NCBI RefSeq assembly: GCF_017948245.1
Contig: NZ_CP072865.1
Coordinates: 1,823,501 to 1,887,500 of the forward strand
Direction of reading: 5' to 3'
Origin: Rhizobium sp. NLR16a
Lineage (GTDB): Bacteria > Pseudomonadota > Alphaproteobacteria > Rhizobiales > Rhizobiaceae
Length of the DNA: 64,000 nt
Both the position numbers and the translations under genes were made by a program. Position 1 is the first letter of the stretch, and every line of letters starts with the position of its first letter. Positions 1 through 8,858 of the stretch are shown here, in pieces. The notes under the pieces are model-generated. The model had not been told where the DNA came from, ran no database searches, and worked only from the letters and a program-made list of their open reading frames with translations.

Positions 1-389
1 GCCTTGTCGGCGGCGAAGAAGCCGGTGAGATCGCCGGTCACGACGCATTTCTCCATCGCGTCGGCGCAATCGCTGAGGCGCTCACGATGTTCGTCCGTGG
101 CATGCTCGGCAACCAGGCTTGCCGCAATCGGCTCCAGCTCGCGGCGGACCTGCATGACATTGCCATGATCCTCCGGTGTGATCTCGGCAACCTGCAGCCC
201 AACCCGCGGCTTCACCAGGATCAGCCCCTGCCAGGCGAGCTTCTGAATCGCCTCGCGCACCGGCGTGCGCCCGCGGCCCGCCATATCGATCAGCTGCTTT
301 TCGGTGACAAGTGCGCCAGGCTTCAGCGCCAGCGTAACGATCAGGTGCTCGAGTGCTAGATAGGCAAGGTGGCTTTGTGACGTCTGCAC
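1..389 (-). CDS. GntR-family regulator, FCD type, C-terminus beyond window
   Basis: This is the N-terminal 129 residues of a transcription factor whose 3' end lies outside the window. A winged helix-turn-helix fills about residues 5-70, with the GntR-typical run GRTPVREAIQKLAWQGL ending in the recognition helix and KPRVGLQV forming the wing. It is followed by the first helices of an FCD ligand domain (RRELEPIAASLVAEHA). The start is a GTG with a GGGA-like site upstream; the frame has an in-frame stop about 30 bases further upstream and no ATG in between. A metabolic repressor role follows from the family; the ligand cannot be inferred because its target genes are off the left edge. Confidence 0.8.
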   Translation of the reverse strand, partial: MQTSQSHLAYLALEHLIVTLALKPGALVTEKQLIDMAGRGRTPVREAIQKLAWQGLILVKPRVGLQVAEITPEDHGNVMQVRRELEPIAASLVAEHATDEHRERLSDCADAMEKCVVTGDLTGFFAADK

Positions 390-522
390 TGCCGATAATC
401 CCGTAGCCGGCCTGATATATCACATTCTGCCACGGTAAAAAGTCGAAGACAAGGCGACGCAGACATCCAAGGAGTGAAACCCAAATTCGCAGGTCCGCAC
501 GACCGAACCGCGCGTCCGCCCT

Positions 523-1725
523 TCACTCGTGTCGCAACGCCTCGATCGGATTGAGCTGCGCTGCCCGTCTCGCCGGAAAATAGCCGAAGATCATACCGAT
601 TGCCGCGGAGAAGAGGAAGGCGACGGCGACCATCATCGGACTGAAGACGAAGGGGACTTTCAGGAGGGTGACCGCCACCAGGCCGAGGCTCAGGCCGAGC
701 ACGATGCCGGTGATGCCGCCGAAGAGCGACAGCGCCACCGCCTCGACCAGGAACTGGGTGAGCACCTGGTTTTCGAGCGCGCCGATCGCCAGGCGGATAC
801 CGATTTCGCGGGTTCGCTCGGTGACGGAGACGAGCATGATGTTCATGATGCCGATGCCACCGACGAGCAGGCTGATCGCGGCGACGGCGCCGAGCAGGCC
901 GGTCAAGAGTGTCGTCGTGCCGGTCATCGCCTCGGCGATCTGCGTCATGTCGTTGACGTTGAAATCGTCCTGGCGGCCGGGAATGATCTTGCGGCGCTCA
1001 CGCAGCAGATTTTCGACATCGGCCTGCACCTTGGCTGTCGAGACACCATCGCGCGCCGAAATGATGATCTGCGGCACGTTGCTGTTGCCGCTGATGCGCC
1101 GCTGGAACACCTTGACCGGCATGATGACCACGTCGTCCTGGTCGGTGCCCATGCCGGACTGGCCGCGCCTGGCCAGCACCCCGATGACCGGGCAGGAAAC
1201 CTTGCCGACGCGGATCTGCTGGCCGAGCGGATCGGCGGCTCCGAAGAGTTGCGAGCGCACTGTCTCACCGATGATGCAGCGGGACTGACCGCGCTCCTCG
1301 GCGGGGGTGAAATTACGGCCGAGCGCCAGGTTCCAGTCCTGCGCGACGAAATAATCGTTGGTGGTGCCGGAGACGCTGGTCGAATGGTTCTGGCCGCCAA
1401 AAATCACCGTTGCCGTTGACTGGTTGAGCGGCGCCACCGCCCTCAAGCCGCCGATCTGGTCGCGGATGGCGGCGACATCCTTGAGGCTGAAGCGTTTGGC
1501 TTCGGAACTCACCCGGCCGGGGCCGAACTGCCCGGGACGAACGAACAGCATGTTGGTGCCGAGCCGCGACAGTTCGGTCGAGACCTGCGCGGTCGTACCG
1601 TTGCCGATCGTCACCAGCGCGATGACGGCGGCAACGCCGATGACGACGCCGAGCACGGTGAGGAAGGAGCGCAGCATGTTGCGGTTGATGGCACGCAACG
1701 CCAGCTTCAACGTCTCAAAGAACAT
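523..1725 (-). CDS. MacB/FtsX-like ABC transporter permease
   Basis: A 400-residue inner-membrane permease of the MacB family. An N-terminal membrane segment (about residues 18-43) is followed by a large periplasmic MacB core domain (about 45-270) and three C-terminal membrane segments that make up the FtsX domain, with the typical [20 protein letters not shown] stretch near residue 300 and an ALRHE ending. It should work with the ATPase and the membrane-fusion adaptor encoded just upstream as a tripartite efflux or mechanotransmission pump. The chosen ATG at 1725 overlaps the end of the ATPase gene by 11 bases, which suggests translational coupling; the open frame extends further upstream but without membrane-protein character. 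Unlike E. coli MacB, ATPase and permease are separate proteins. Confidence 0.88.
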   Translation of the reverse strand: MFFETLKLALRAINRNMLRSFLTVLGVVIGVAAVIALVTIGNGTTAQVSTELSRLGTNMLFVRPGQFGPGRVSSEAKRFSLKDVAAIRDQIGGLRAVAPLNQSTATVIFGGQNHSTSVSGTTNDYFVAQDWNLALGRNFTPAEERGQSRCIIGETVRSQLFGAADPLGQQIRVGKVSCPVIGVLARRGQSGMGTDQDDVVIMPVKVFQRRISGNSNVPQIIISARDGVSTAKVQADVENLLRERRKIIPGRQDDFNVNDMTQIAEAMTGTTTLLTGLLGAVAAISLLVGGIGIMNIMLVSVTERTREIGIRLAIGALENQVLTQFLVEAVALSLFGGITGIVLGLSLGLVAVTLLKVPFVFSPMMVAVAFLFSAAIGMIFGYFPARRAAQLNPIEALRHE

Positions 1726-2431
1726 GATCCGTCCTCCTGGCCTGCTCGACCTCGCTCTCCAGCTGGCCGTCGACGAAGCGCAGCAGCCGCCCGGCATAGG
1801 CGGCGATATCGGACTCGTGCGTGACCATGACGATGGTGATGCCGTGCTCGCGGTTCAGCCGCGTCATCAGTTCCATGATCTCGAAGCTGGTCTTCGTGTC
1901 GAGATTGCCGGTCGGCTCGTCGGCGAGGAGCAGCGCCGGCTCGGTAACGATGGCGCGGGCGATGGCGACGCGCTGCTGTTGACCGCCTGAGAGCTCCTGC
2001 GTCTTGTGATGCTCGCGGCCCGACAGGCCGACCAGCGCCAGCGCCTCGCGCGCCTTTTCGCGCCGTTCACGCACTGCCATGCCGCGATAGATCAGCGGCA
2101 GCTCAACATTCTCTGCGGCTGAGGTGCGCGACAAGAGGTTGAAGCCCTGGAAAACGAAGCCGAGCATGTGGCGGCGCAATAGCGTCAGCTGGCTGCGGTC
2201 GAAGCCGCTGGTCGGGATGCCCTGGAAGATGTAGTCGCCCGATGTCGGCACATCGAGGCAGCCGAGAATGTTCATCGCCGTCGACTTTCCGGAGCCTGAC
2301 GGCCCCATGATCGCGACGAATTCATGGGCATCGATCGCAAGATCGACATGGTCGAGAGCGCGGATCGCCGCCTCGCCCTCGCCGTAGATCTTCGAGACCT
2401 TCCTGAATTCGATGAGCGGCGGGCTTGCCAT
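1715..2431 (-). CDS. MacB/LolD-type ABC transporter ATPase
   Basis: A 238-residue ATPase that powers the neighbouring permease. Walker A (GPSGSGKST, residues 43-51), the Q-loop (FVFQGFNLL), the signature LSGGQ (147-151) and Walker B ending [11 protein letters not shown] are all present; the last motif is typical of the LolD/MacB/FtsE branch. It sits between adaptor and permease genes on the same strand, 12 bases after the adaptor stop, so one transcript is likely. The substrate (macrolide, lipoprotein, peptide or siderophore) cannot be read from the sequence. Confidence 0.92.
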   Translation of the reverse strand: MASPPLIEFRKVSKIYGEGEAAIRALDHVDLAIDAHEFVAIMGPSGSGKSTAMNILGCLDVPTSGDYIFQGIPTSGFDRSQLTLLRRHMLGFVFQGFNLLSRTSAAENVELPLIYRGMAVRERREKAREALALVGLSGREHHKTQELSGGQQQRVAIARAIVTEPALLLADEPTGNLDTKTSFEIMELMTRLNREHGITIVMVTHESDIAAYAGRLLRFVDGQLESEVEQARRTDHVL

Positions 2432-2443
2432 CCGTCTCTCCGC

Positions 2444-3736
2444 CTAATTCGTCCGCACCGTGGCGTCAGTCACCAATGCGTCATTTTCCTTGAGTTCGCC
2501 GGAGACCACCTGAGTGAACTGGCCGTCGGACGAACCGACCTGGATGACGACGGGCGTGGCGCGGCCGTTGCGCAGCACCCAGACGCGGCGCTGCGCTCCC
2601 GTCAGCACCTCACCGGAATTACCGCCGCGCCGGCGTGGCGGCCCGAAGATCCCGAGAATGCCGCGGCCGCGCCGTTCCGCCTGCGGGGGGGCATAACGCA
2701 GCGCCGCGTTCGGCGCCATCAGCGTATCCTTGACGGCCTCGACGGTGATATCGGCGGTCGCCGTCATACCGGGGCGCAGCAGCAGGTCGGCGTTGTCGAC
2801 CGAGAGCACCGCCTTGTAGGTCACCACGTTGTTGACCACTTCGGAGGCGAAGCGGATCTGCTCGATCTCGGCCGGGAAGGACCGGTCGGGATAGGCATCG
2901 ACGGTAAATATCGCCTTTTGGCCGACGGCGATCTTGCCGACATCGGCCTCGTCGACATCGACCTGCAGCTCCATCTTCTTCAGATCGCCGGCGATGGTGA
3001 AGAGAATGGGCGCCGAAAGCGAGGCGGCAACCGTGGCGCCCGGATTGACGGACCGGGTGAGGATGACGCCGTCGATCGGCGAGACGATCTTTGCCTTGGC
3101 GAGATTGACCTCGGCAAGCTGCAGGTCGGCCTCCGAGGCCAGCACCTCGGCTTCGTTGATCTGTTTGGCGGCCACGGCGGAATCATATTTGTAAGTGGCA
3201 TCGTCGAGGCTCTGCTGGGTGGAGACGTTGCTCCTCACCAGGCTCTTCAACCGCTCGAGCGAGGTGCTCGCCGATTCGAGATCGGCATTGGCCTTGGCGA
3301 CGTTCGCTTTGGCCGAATTGACCTTGGCGCGCGAGCTCTTCACATCCGCCTCGAGCTTGTTGGTGTCGAGCAGCGCCAGCACGTCGCCCGCCTTGATCAT
3401 GCTGTTATAATCCACGTTGACGTCGCGTACGGTGCCCGAAAGCTCGCTCGATATGTCCACCTGCTCGGTCGGCTGCACCGAACCGGTGGCGGTGACAAGC
3501 ACCGTCAGGTCGCCGCGTTTTGCCGGCTGCGTGGTGTAGCTCACCTCACTTTGCCCGCGGCCGATGTAGAAGTAAGCGGCCGCCGCGGCGGCAGCGAGGA
3601 GGATCAGCACAACGAGCAGGCGGGCGCGCCAGCGGCTCCGCCTGTTCTGCCGTCCCGAAGCGGCAAGCACCGCGGCGAGATCGGGCGTCGCGCCGGCCTT
3701 TGCTCCGGTTTCGTCGCCGCTTACGATCTTGTTCAT
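2444..3736 (-). CDS. MacA-like membrane-fusion adaptor (HlyD family)
   Basis: A 430-residue periplasmic adaptor. A short cytoplasmic basic head (RRSRWRARL) precedes one membrane anchor at about residues 40-60, then a barrel/lipoyl hairpin half (about 75-130), a coiled-coil hairpin rich in Ala, Lys and Ser (about 110-195), the second lipoyl half (IVSPIDGVILTRSVNPGATV) and beta-barrel domains. Near residues 350-375 there is a low-complexity Arg/Gly/Pro insert. It is the first gene of the three-gene efflux operon and should link the permease to an outer-membrane channel; no TolC-like gene is in the window. Confidence 0.88.
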   Translation of the reverse strand: MNKIVSGDETGAKAGATPDLAAVLAASGRQNRRSRWRARLLVVLILLAAAAAAAYFYIGRGQSEVSYTTQPAKRGDLTVLVTATGSVQPTEQVDISSELSGTVRDVNVDYNSMIKAGDVLALLDTNKLEADVKSSRAKVNSAKANVAKANADLESASTSLERLKSLVRSNVSTQQSLDDATYKYDSAVAAKQINEAEVLASEADLQLAEVNLAKAKIVSPIDGVILTRSVNPGATVAASLSAPILFTIAGDLKKMELQVDVDEADVGKIAVGQKAIFTVDAYPDRSFPAEIEQIRFASEVVNNVVTYKAVLSVDNADLLLRPGMTATADITVEAVKDTLMAPNAALRYAPPQAERRGRGILGIFGPPRRRGGNSGEVLTGAQRRVWVLRNGRATPVVIQVGSSDGQFTQVVSGELKENDALVTDATVRTN

Positions 3737-3949
3737 GTCATCCTCGATCAGTCAGTGGCCGCATCGGCCTGCAATGAAATAATCACACCGCAGATGAACC
3801 GGGAATTAGCGTTGCCGCCGAACTGGCACGGAATTGCGGACAGGTGAAATGAAATATTGGTAAGAAAACTCAAGTTTCCGCCCAGCGGCGCCTCTCGCGC
3901 AAAAATCTGCAGCGCTTTCGCGCTCCCGACAGGCAGCAATTGCCGACCG

Positions 3950-4324
3950 TCAATCGGCATCCTCGGCATATTGCCCGGCACCCGGCAGCGGATGCAGCCA
4001 CGCTTCGCGCCGCTTGATCCAGACTTCATGGTCCGGCTCAAGATCCGTCGGCGGGCTATCGAGCGAGCCGAGGCGGATTTCCACCGCCGCCTCCTGAAGG
4101 CAGAAAAGCCTGCTGCCGCAGGTGGGACAGAAGCTGCGGCCAGCGAAAGTGGCAATCTCGCCGCTTTGGGAGAAAGCCGAGCGAGACCAGAGCGCGAAGA
4201 AGACGAAGGCGGAACCACTCGATTTGCGGCAATCAGCACAGTGGCAGAGGCCGACGCGAAGCGGCTCGCCTTCCACCCGGTAGGCGACCGCTCCGCAAAG
4301 GCAGCTTCCCGTCCTGATCCTCAT
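3950..4324 (-). CDS. GFA/CENP-V family zinc-binding protein
   Basis: A 124-residue protein of the glutathione-dependent formaldehyde-activating (Gfa/CENP-V) fold. The zinc ligands are visible: CLCGAV near residues 8-13, CHCADCRKSSGS near 27-38 and the pair CPTCGSRLFC near 70-79. Only some members have been tied to formaldehyde chemistry, so the function is left open. It stands ten bases downstream of a small gene on the same strand and may share its transcript. Confidence 0.8.
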   Translation of the reverse strand: MRIRTGSCLCGAVAYRVEGEPLRVGLCHCADCRKSSGSAFVFFALWSRSAFSQSGEIATFAGRSFCPTCGSRLFCLQEAAVEIRLGSLDSPPTDLEPDHEVWIKRREAWLHPLPGAGQYAEDAD

Positions 4325-4333
4325 GGACGGCCG

Positions 4334-4543
4334 TCAGGAGTCGAGCTTGGTGGGGAGCCGCGGCGGACGGCGCTTGGCAGCCATCAACAGGTCGAGCTCG
4401 GTGGCGGAGGGGCCAAATTTGTCATAGAGGCGCTTGGCCTCCTTGTCGTCCAACCGGTATTTTCTGGCAAATTCGCTCATGCTGTAGGGGCGGCCACGCA
4501 ACACTCTTCGCGCCGGGGTCGCCGTTTTCGGTGCGTCGGTCAT
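4334..4543 (-). CDS. small basic hypothetical protein
   Basis: A 69-residue protein I do not recognise. It has a Thr/Pro/Arg-rich head and a helical region (YSMSEFARKYRLDDKEAKRLYDKFG) that could be a small helix-turn-helix-like bundle, then a basic tail. A strong GGAAAGGAGA ribosome site lies just upstream of the ATG, which supports translation. It precedes the Gfa-fold gene. Confidence 0.55.
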   Translation of the reverse strand: MTDAPKTATPARRVLRGRPYSMSEFARKYRLDDKEAKRLYDKFGPSATELDLLMAAKRRPPRLPTKLDS

Positions 4544-4845
4544 GGTTTTCTCCTTTCCTCAGCTCCCCTGTAAGTTAGAGCGGACCATCTATTTGAAAAG
4601 AGTCGAGCGGCCTCAACAGAGCCGTGAACCGGGACGGATGCGGCTGATTTCCTGGAACCTTTTTGTCGAGGGACGGTTGTCGAAGCGAGGCTGCGGGCCG
4701 CGCCAAGCGGACGCGGCGGCGCTGGAGAACACCGGGATTTTTCCGCTTTCTCCCGATGGCCAACGAAATGGCAGGCGAGCTCCCTACCCGCCGGGTCCGC
4801 TTCCTCATCCTCATTTTCCGGCGAGATCACGAAATATTAAAATGC

Positions 4846-4873
4846 GGAACGCATGCGCCGGAGCGAGGTTGTG
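4846..4873 (+). promoter_or_regulatory. candidate EcfG-type stress promoter
   Basis: GGAAC at 4846-4850 is followed 17 bases later by GTTGTG (4868-4873). In alphaproteobacteria the general stress sigma factor EcfG recognises GGAAC-N16/17-(C)GTT. The placement, about 45 bases before a stress-type small gene, fits. It is a motif match only. Confidence 0.45.
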
Positions 4874-4919
4874 AACTCGAGGTCGACGTGGCCTCAGTTC
4901 AAAACCAAGGAGAAACCAA

Positions 4920-5102
4920 ATGGCAAACCAAGGTGGAACCCATGAACAGCACGTCAAGGCTGGGCAGCAGAGTCACAAGAACGACTCCAATTCCCGCAGC
5001 GCCTCTTCAGACGGCCGTGACGCGCAGTCCAGCGGATCCCGCGGCGGCAGCCATGAGCAGCATGTAAAGGCTGGTCACCAAAGCCACAAGAACAGCCACT
5101 AA
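4920..5102 (+). CDS. KGG-like stress small protein with internal repeat
   Basis: A 60-residue hydrophilic protein made of two copies of a motif: GGTHEQHVKAGQQSHKN at residues 5-21 and GGSHEQHVKAGHQSHKN near the C-terminus, joined by a Ser/Asp/Arg-rich linker. It resembles the KGG repeats of stress-induced proteins such as GsiB, though the spacing differs. AAGGAGAAACC gives a good ribosome site. A GGAAC-type promoter candidate lies upstream and a strong terminator follows, so it is a single-gene unit. It is probably intrinsically disordered; no catalytic role is suggested. Confidence 0.7.
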   Translation: MANQGGTHEQHVKAGQQSHKNDSNSRSASSDGRDAQSSGSRGGSHEQHVKAGHQSHKNSH

Positions 5103-5124
5103 GGCTGTGATGACATGAAATTTG

Positions 5125-5157
5125 GCCCGCGCCCTCCATTCCGGCGCGGGCTTTTTT
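5125..5157 (+). terminator. Rho-independent terminator
   Basis: A perfect nine-base stem (GCCCGCGCC at 5125-5133, GGCGCGGGC at 5143-5151) is followed by six T. It closes the small stress gene just upstream. Confidence 0.9.
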
Positions 5158-5221
5158 ATGACCTTGAAGCTGGTCGGCATTTAGATAGCATCATAGACTA
5201 TAACGCGACTCGAACACGAAT

Positions 5222-5632
5222 ATGAAGAAACTCAATCTCGGAATGCCTCAGAGAGGCCTGCTCTTTCAATCGTATTTTGTGGGCATGACTTTGGCCCATG
5301 TCCCTATGTTTTTTGGAAACATCGGACTGATAACATTATTTTTAAAATTTGTTTTTTCCATACCAGTCATGGCCGGGATATATTTCTTATATATTTTAAA
5401 ATATAAGCAAGTACATTCACGTCAATTTTTCTGGTCAGCGCTAACTTTTGTTTTTTCTTTGTGCCTTGCCATGCTGGTTTTATCTTTATTATATTTAGAT
5501 GGAGGCCAGATTGATCTTCGTCTTTTGTCTGTTTTTTTCATTTTTGCCGTGCCGTCATCGCTAATTGCCTGCGCTTACTTCGCTCTGAGACTTTGGCTCT
5601 CTTGCGGACGGCAGAGCGAAGCTGCGATTTGA
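5222..5632 (+). CDS. AT-rich four-helix membrane protein, unknown
   Basis: A 136-residue hydrophobic protein I do not recognise. Four membrane segments are apparent at about residues 12-32, 38-60, 68-92 and 100-125, with short charged loops. Base composition is strikingly AT-rich, with runs of T and codons such as TTA and ATA that are rare in the rest of the window, so recent transfer or an orphan origin is likely. No good ribosome site is visible. It is isolated, ending 33 bases before the convergent end of the ABC operon. Confidence 0.6.
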   Translation: MKKLNLGMPQRGLLFQSYFVGMTLAHVPMFFGNIGLITLFLKFVFSIPVMAGIYFLYILKYKQVHSRQFFWSALTFVFSLCLAMLVLSLLYLDGGQIDLRLLSVFFIFAVPSSLIACAYFALRLWLSCGRQSEAAI

Positions 5633-5665
5633 CGAATGGCGCCCTTGTGGACGGACGCTGAAGCA

Positions 5666-6745
5666 TCAAGACAGACGCCGGCCGTCCTCGCCGAAAAGGT
5701 GCAGAACCTCGGGGTCGAGATGGAGCGGCAGGCTGTCGCCCGATTTCATCTTCTGCTGGCCGGCAAAGACGGCGATCAGCTTCTTGCCGGCGGCTTCGGT
5801 ATGGACGACGGTTTCAGAACCCAGCTCCTCGACAAGGGTGATCCGCGAGTCCAGCCTGCCTGCGGCGGCTGCATCCGCAAGTGTGATGTGCTGTGGCCGG
5901 ATGCCGATGCTGACCCTCTCGCCCGCCGGGCGCGCCTCCCTGGCGACGACGGAAAGGCGATGGCCGCCCACGGTTTCGACTTGCGCGAAACCGCCGTCGT
6001 GGCCGACGATCGAGGCTTCCAGAAAATTCATGTGCGGCGCGCCGATGAAGCCGGCGACGAAGCGGTTTGCCGGCTTGTTGTAGAGTTCAAGCGGCGTCCC
6101 CACTTGTTCGATCCTGCCGCCTCTCAGCACGACGATCCGGTTTGCGAGCGTCATCGCCTCGACCTGATCATGGGTAACGTAGATCATCGTCGCCTTGAGG
6201 CGGGCGTGCAGAGCGGCGAGTTCGGCGCGCATGCTCACCCGAAGTTCGGCATCGAGATTGGAGAGCGGTTCATCGAGCAGGAAGGCATCCGGCCGGCGCA
6301 CGATGGCGCGGCCGATCGCGACGCGCTGACGCTGGCCGCCGGAGAGCTGGCCGGGGCGGCGCTGCAGAAACGGCTCGATCTCCAGCATGCGCGCGGCGTC
6401 AGCGATGCGTGCTTCGATCTCGGCCTTGGCCACCTTGGTGTTCTCCAAGCCGAAGGCAAGGTTTTCCCGCACGCTCATATGCGGATAAAGGGCATAGGAC
6501 TGGAAGACCATGGCAAGGCCGCGGTCGGCCGCACCGATCGCGGTGACGTCCTTGCCGTCGATGGCGATGCTACCGCCCGTCGGCTTGTCGAGACCGGCGA
6601 TCAGGCGCAGCAACGTCGATTTTCCACACCCGGACGGGCCGACGAAAGCGACGAACTCGCCGTCGTTGACCTCAAGCGAGACATCGCGGATCACCTCGAC
6701 GGCGCCGAAATTCTTGACGATGTTCCTGAGCTCGAGTCCGCTCAT
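5666..6745 (-). CDS. sugar ABC transporter ATPase (UgpC/MalK type)
   Basis: A 359-residue ATPase of the CUT1 carbohydrate uptake family. Walker A GPSGCGKST (36-44), signature LSGGQ (134-138), Walker B LLDEP (156-160) and the H-loop VTHDQVEAMTLA are intact. The C-terminal part is the TOBE/regulatory domain (GIRPQH). It is the last gene of the operon that begins with the 839-residue enzyme and should energise the two permeases just upstream. Confidence 0.95.
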   Translation of the reverse strand: MSGLELRNIVKNFGAVEVIRDVSLEVNDGEFVAFVGPSGCGKSTLLRLIAGLDKPTGGSIAIDGKDVTAIGAADRGLAMVFQSYALYPHMSVRENLAFGLENTKVAKAEIEARIADAARMLEIEPFLQRRPGQLSGGQRQRVAIGRAIVRRPDAFLLDEPLSNLDAELRVSMRAELAALHARLKATMIYVTHDQVEAMTLANRIVVLRGGRIEQVGTPLELYNKPANRFVAGFIGAPHMNFLEASIVGHDGGFAQVETVGGHRLSVVAREARPAGERVSIGIRPQHITLADAAAAGRLDSRITLVEELGSETVVHTEAAGKKLIAVFAGQQKMKSGDSLPLHLDPEVLHLFGEDGRRLS

Positions 6746-6763
6746 GCGCTCTCCTGTTTCCTA

Positions 6764-7813
6764 TTATTTCAGCCCCGAGCCGGCGATACCCGTCGTGATG
6801 AAGCGCTGCAGGAAAACGAAGATCAGCACGACGGGGATCATCGAGACGACGGTCATGGCGAGGATATAGTGCCACTGCACATTGAGCTCGCCGGCATAGA
6901 CGTTGAGGCCGACCTGCAGCGTGTAGAGTTCCTTGCGCGACAGCACGATCAGCGGCCAGAGGAAATCGTTCCAGCGCCAGACCACCGAGAAGATCGCCAG
7001 TACCGCCAGCGCCGGTGCCGACAGCGGCAGGATGATGCGCCAGTAGATCTGCCATTCGCTGGCCTTGTCCATGCGCGCGGCGTCGATCAGCTCGTCGGGG
7101 ATCGTCAGCATGTATTGGCGCAGCAGGAAGACGCCCGTCGGCGTGGCGACGGTCGGCAGGATGACGCCCCAGAGGCTGTCGAAGAGGTTCAAGCTGCCGA
7201 TGACCGAATAGAGCGGCACGACGATCACCGAGAGCGGCACCATCAGCGTTGCCAGGATCATCAGCATGACGGCGGTGCGGCCGGGGAACTGGTATTTCGA
7301 CAGCGCGAAGGCGGCCATCGAATTGACCAACAGGGTGATGGCCGTCGCCACCACCGTCACGAAGACCGAGTTGCGCAGGAACAGGAAGAAGTCGAAGCGC
7401 TGGAAAGGCTCGGTGTAGTTGTTGGTCGCGAATTCGACCTCACGCACCGGCGTGCGGTCCTTGATGTTGACCTTGACGATTTCATCAAGCTGTTTCGGAT
7501 CGACCATCTGGCCCATGATGCCAATGCGGCGCACTTCGGCGAGCACACGGGTGCTGCCATCCGGCATCGTCACGTTATAGAGCGGCAACGGCTTGTCGTA
7601 TCCCGGCACCACGGCCTGCTCGGTGACATAAGGCAGGACGGACGGCGGGAACTCGGCGAGCGCCGCCGGCGTCTTGAAGGAGGAGAAGACCAGCCAGATG
7701 GCCGGGCCGAACATCAGGATGACGCCTGAGATCAGCCAGATCCAGGTGACGACATCCGTCCAGTGCCAGCCGCGGCCACGGCGACGCAGCAGGAAGGCGC
7801 CGACAGCGCTCAT
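6764..7813 (-). CDS. sugar ABC transporter permease, MalG type
   Basis: A 349-residue inner-membrane permease with six predicted membrane segments and the EAA loop (DAARMDKASEWQIYWRIILPL) that contacts the ATPase. A periplasmic insertion of roughly 100 residues lies between the first and second segments, longer than in a minimal MalG. Its start overlaps the stop of the partner permease by four bases, so the two are translationally coupled. Confidence 0.93.
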   Translation of the reverse strand: MSAVGAFLLRRRGRGWHWTDVVTWIWLISGVILMFGPAIWLVFSSFKTPAALAEFPPSVLPYVTEQAVVPGYDKPLPLYNVTMPDGSTRVLAEVRRIGIMGQMVDPKQLDEIVKVNIKDRTPVREVEFATNNYTEPFQRFDFFLFLRNSVFVTVVATAITLLVNSMAAFALSKYQFPGRTAVMLMILATLMVPLSVIVVPLYSVIGSLNLFDSLWGVILPTVATPTGVFLLRQYMLTIPDELIDAARMDKASEWQIYWRIILPLSAPALAVLAIFSVVWRWNDFLWPLIVLSRKELYTLQVGLNVYAGELNVQWHYILAMTVVSMIPVVLIFVFLQRFITTGIAGSGLK

Positions 7814-8847
7814 TGGCGTTTCCCCTTCTTCTCGTTGCGGCTGCTTGCGGCAAGCTGGATCAGCGTCAGGATGACGAGCACGATGCCCATCAGGATCGAG
7901 GCGGCCGATGCGAGCCCCGGATTGCGCAGCGAACTGGCAAAGCCGGTCTCGTAAATAAACTGGGTGATGTACATGGTGCTGGTGCCGGGCCCGCCGCCGG
8001 TGAGCACGAAAACCTCGTCGAAGATCTGCACGGCGCGGATCAGCGCCAGGACCAGGACGACGATGAGGTTCGGCATCAAGAGCGGCAGGGTGATGCGCCG
8101 GAAAATTCGGGTGGGGCTCGCCTTGTCCATCGCCGCCGCCTCATAGAGATCCCTCGGAATCGCCTGCAGGCCGGCGAGCAGGATCAGCGCATAAAAGCCC
8201 ATATGCGCCCACACCGAGACGAAAACGGCGAAGAAGAACGCCCAGAAACGATCGCTGAGCCAGGAGAAGGGCTCGAAGCCGAAGGGGCTCAGCGCATAGT
8301 TCAGCAGGCCCTGGCGCTGCAGGATCCACTTCCAGATCAGGCCGACGACGACGGGCGACAGCAGCACCGGGAAGAAGAAGACGGCGCGCCAGAAGCCACG
8401 ATTGGAAAGCTCGCGGTTGAGAATCAACGCCGTTGCGAGTGCCGCGACCAGCATGGCCGAAACCTGAAAGACGACGAAGACCGCGGTGTTGCGCACCGCG
8501 GCCCAGAAGGTGTCGGCCGCACAGGTCGAGGGGTCGAGATAGGAGCGGCAATCGAAGAGGATGCGGTACTGCTCGGCGCCGACATAGGTCCTGTTTGGCA
8601 GGAAGATGGCGCCGCCGCTCGTCGTCGAATAAATGAAGTTGATGACCAGCGGCAGGAGGACGAAGATGGAAAAGATCAGCATGTTGGGCGCCAGGAAGAC
8701 ACCGGCCATGCCGTTCACCCCCGTCAGCTTCTGCCAGGCGCGCATCGGGATATCGACGATCCCCATGGCGAGCCTGACAGGCGCAAGGAGCGCCTGCTGC
8801 AGACCGGCTTTCGCCGCAGGTTCGGAAGAAACCGTCTTCTCCGCCAT
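7810..8847 (-). CDS. sugar ABC transporter permease, MalF type
   Basis: A 345-residue permease partnered with the MalG-type protein. An N-terminal cytoplasmic region of about 45 residues precedes the membrane segments; the EAA loop reads YEAAAMDKASPTRIFRRITLPLL. Twelve bases separate it from the binding-protein gene. A periplasmic loop contains two Cys (DCRSYLDPSTCAAD) that may form a disulfide. Confidence 0.93.
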   Translation of the reverse strand: MAEKTVSSEPAAKAGLQQALLAPVRLAMGIVDIPMRAWQKLTGVNGMAGVFLAPNMLIFSIFVLLPLVINFIYSTTSGGAIFLPNRTYVGAEQYRILFDCRSYLDPSTCAADTFWAAVRNTAVFVVFQVSAMLVAALATALILNRELSNRGFWRAVFFFPVLLSPVVVGLIWKWILQRQGLLNYALSPFGFEPFSWLSDRFWAFFFAVFVSVWAHMGFYALILLAGLQAIPRDLYEAAAMDKASPTRIFRRITLPLLMPNLIVVLVLALIRAVQIFDEVFVLTGGGPGTSTMYITQFIYETGFASSLRNPGLASAASILMGIVLVILTLIQLAASSRNEKKGKRQ

Positions 8848-8858
8848 TCGTTCGTCCG

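Noticed and set aside
5636..7729. Long plus-strand open frame of 697 codons
   Set aside because: It runs antisense to the ABC ATPase and permease genes and has the His/Asp/Arg-rich composition of a GC-rich antisense shadow.
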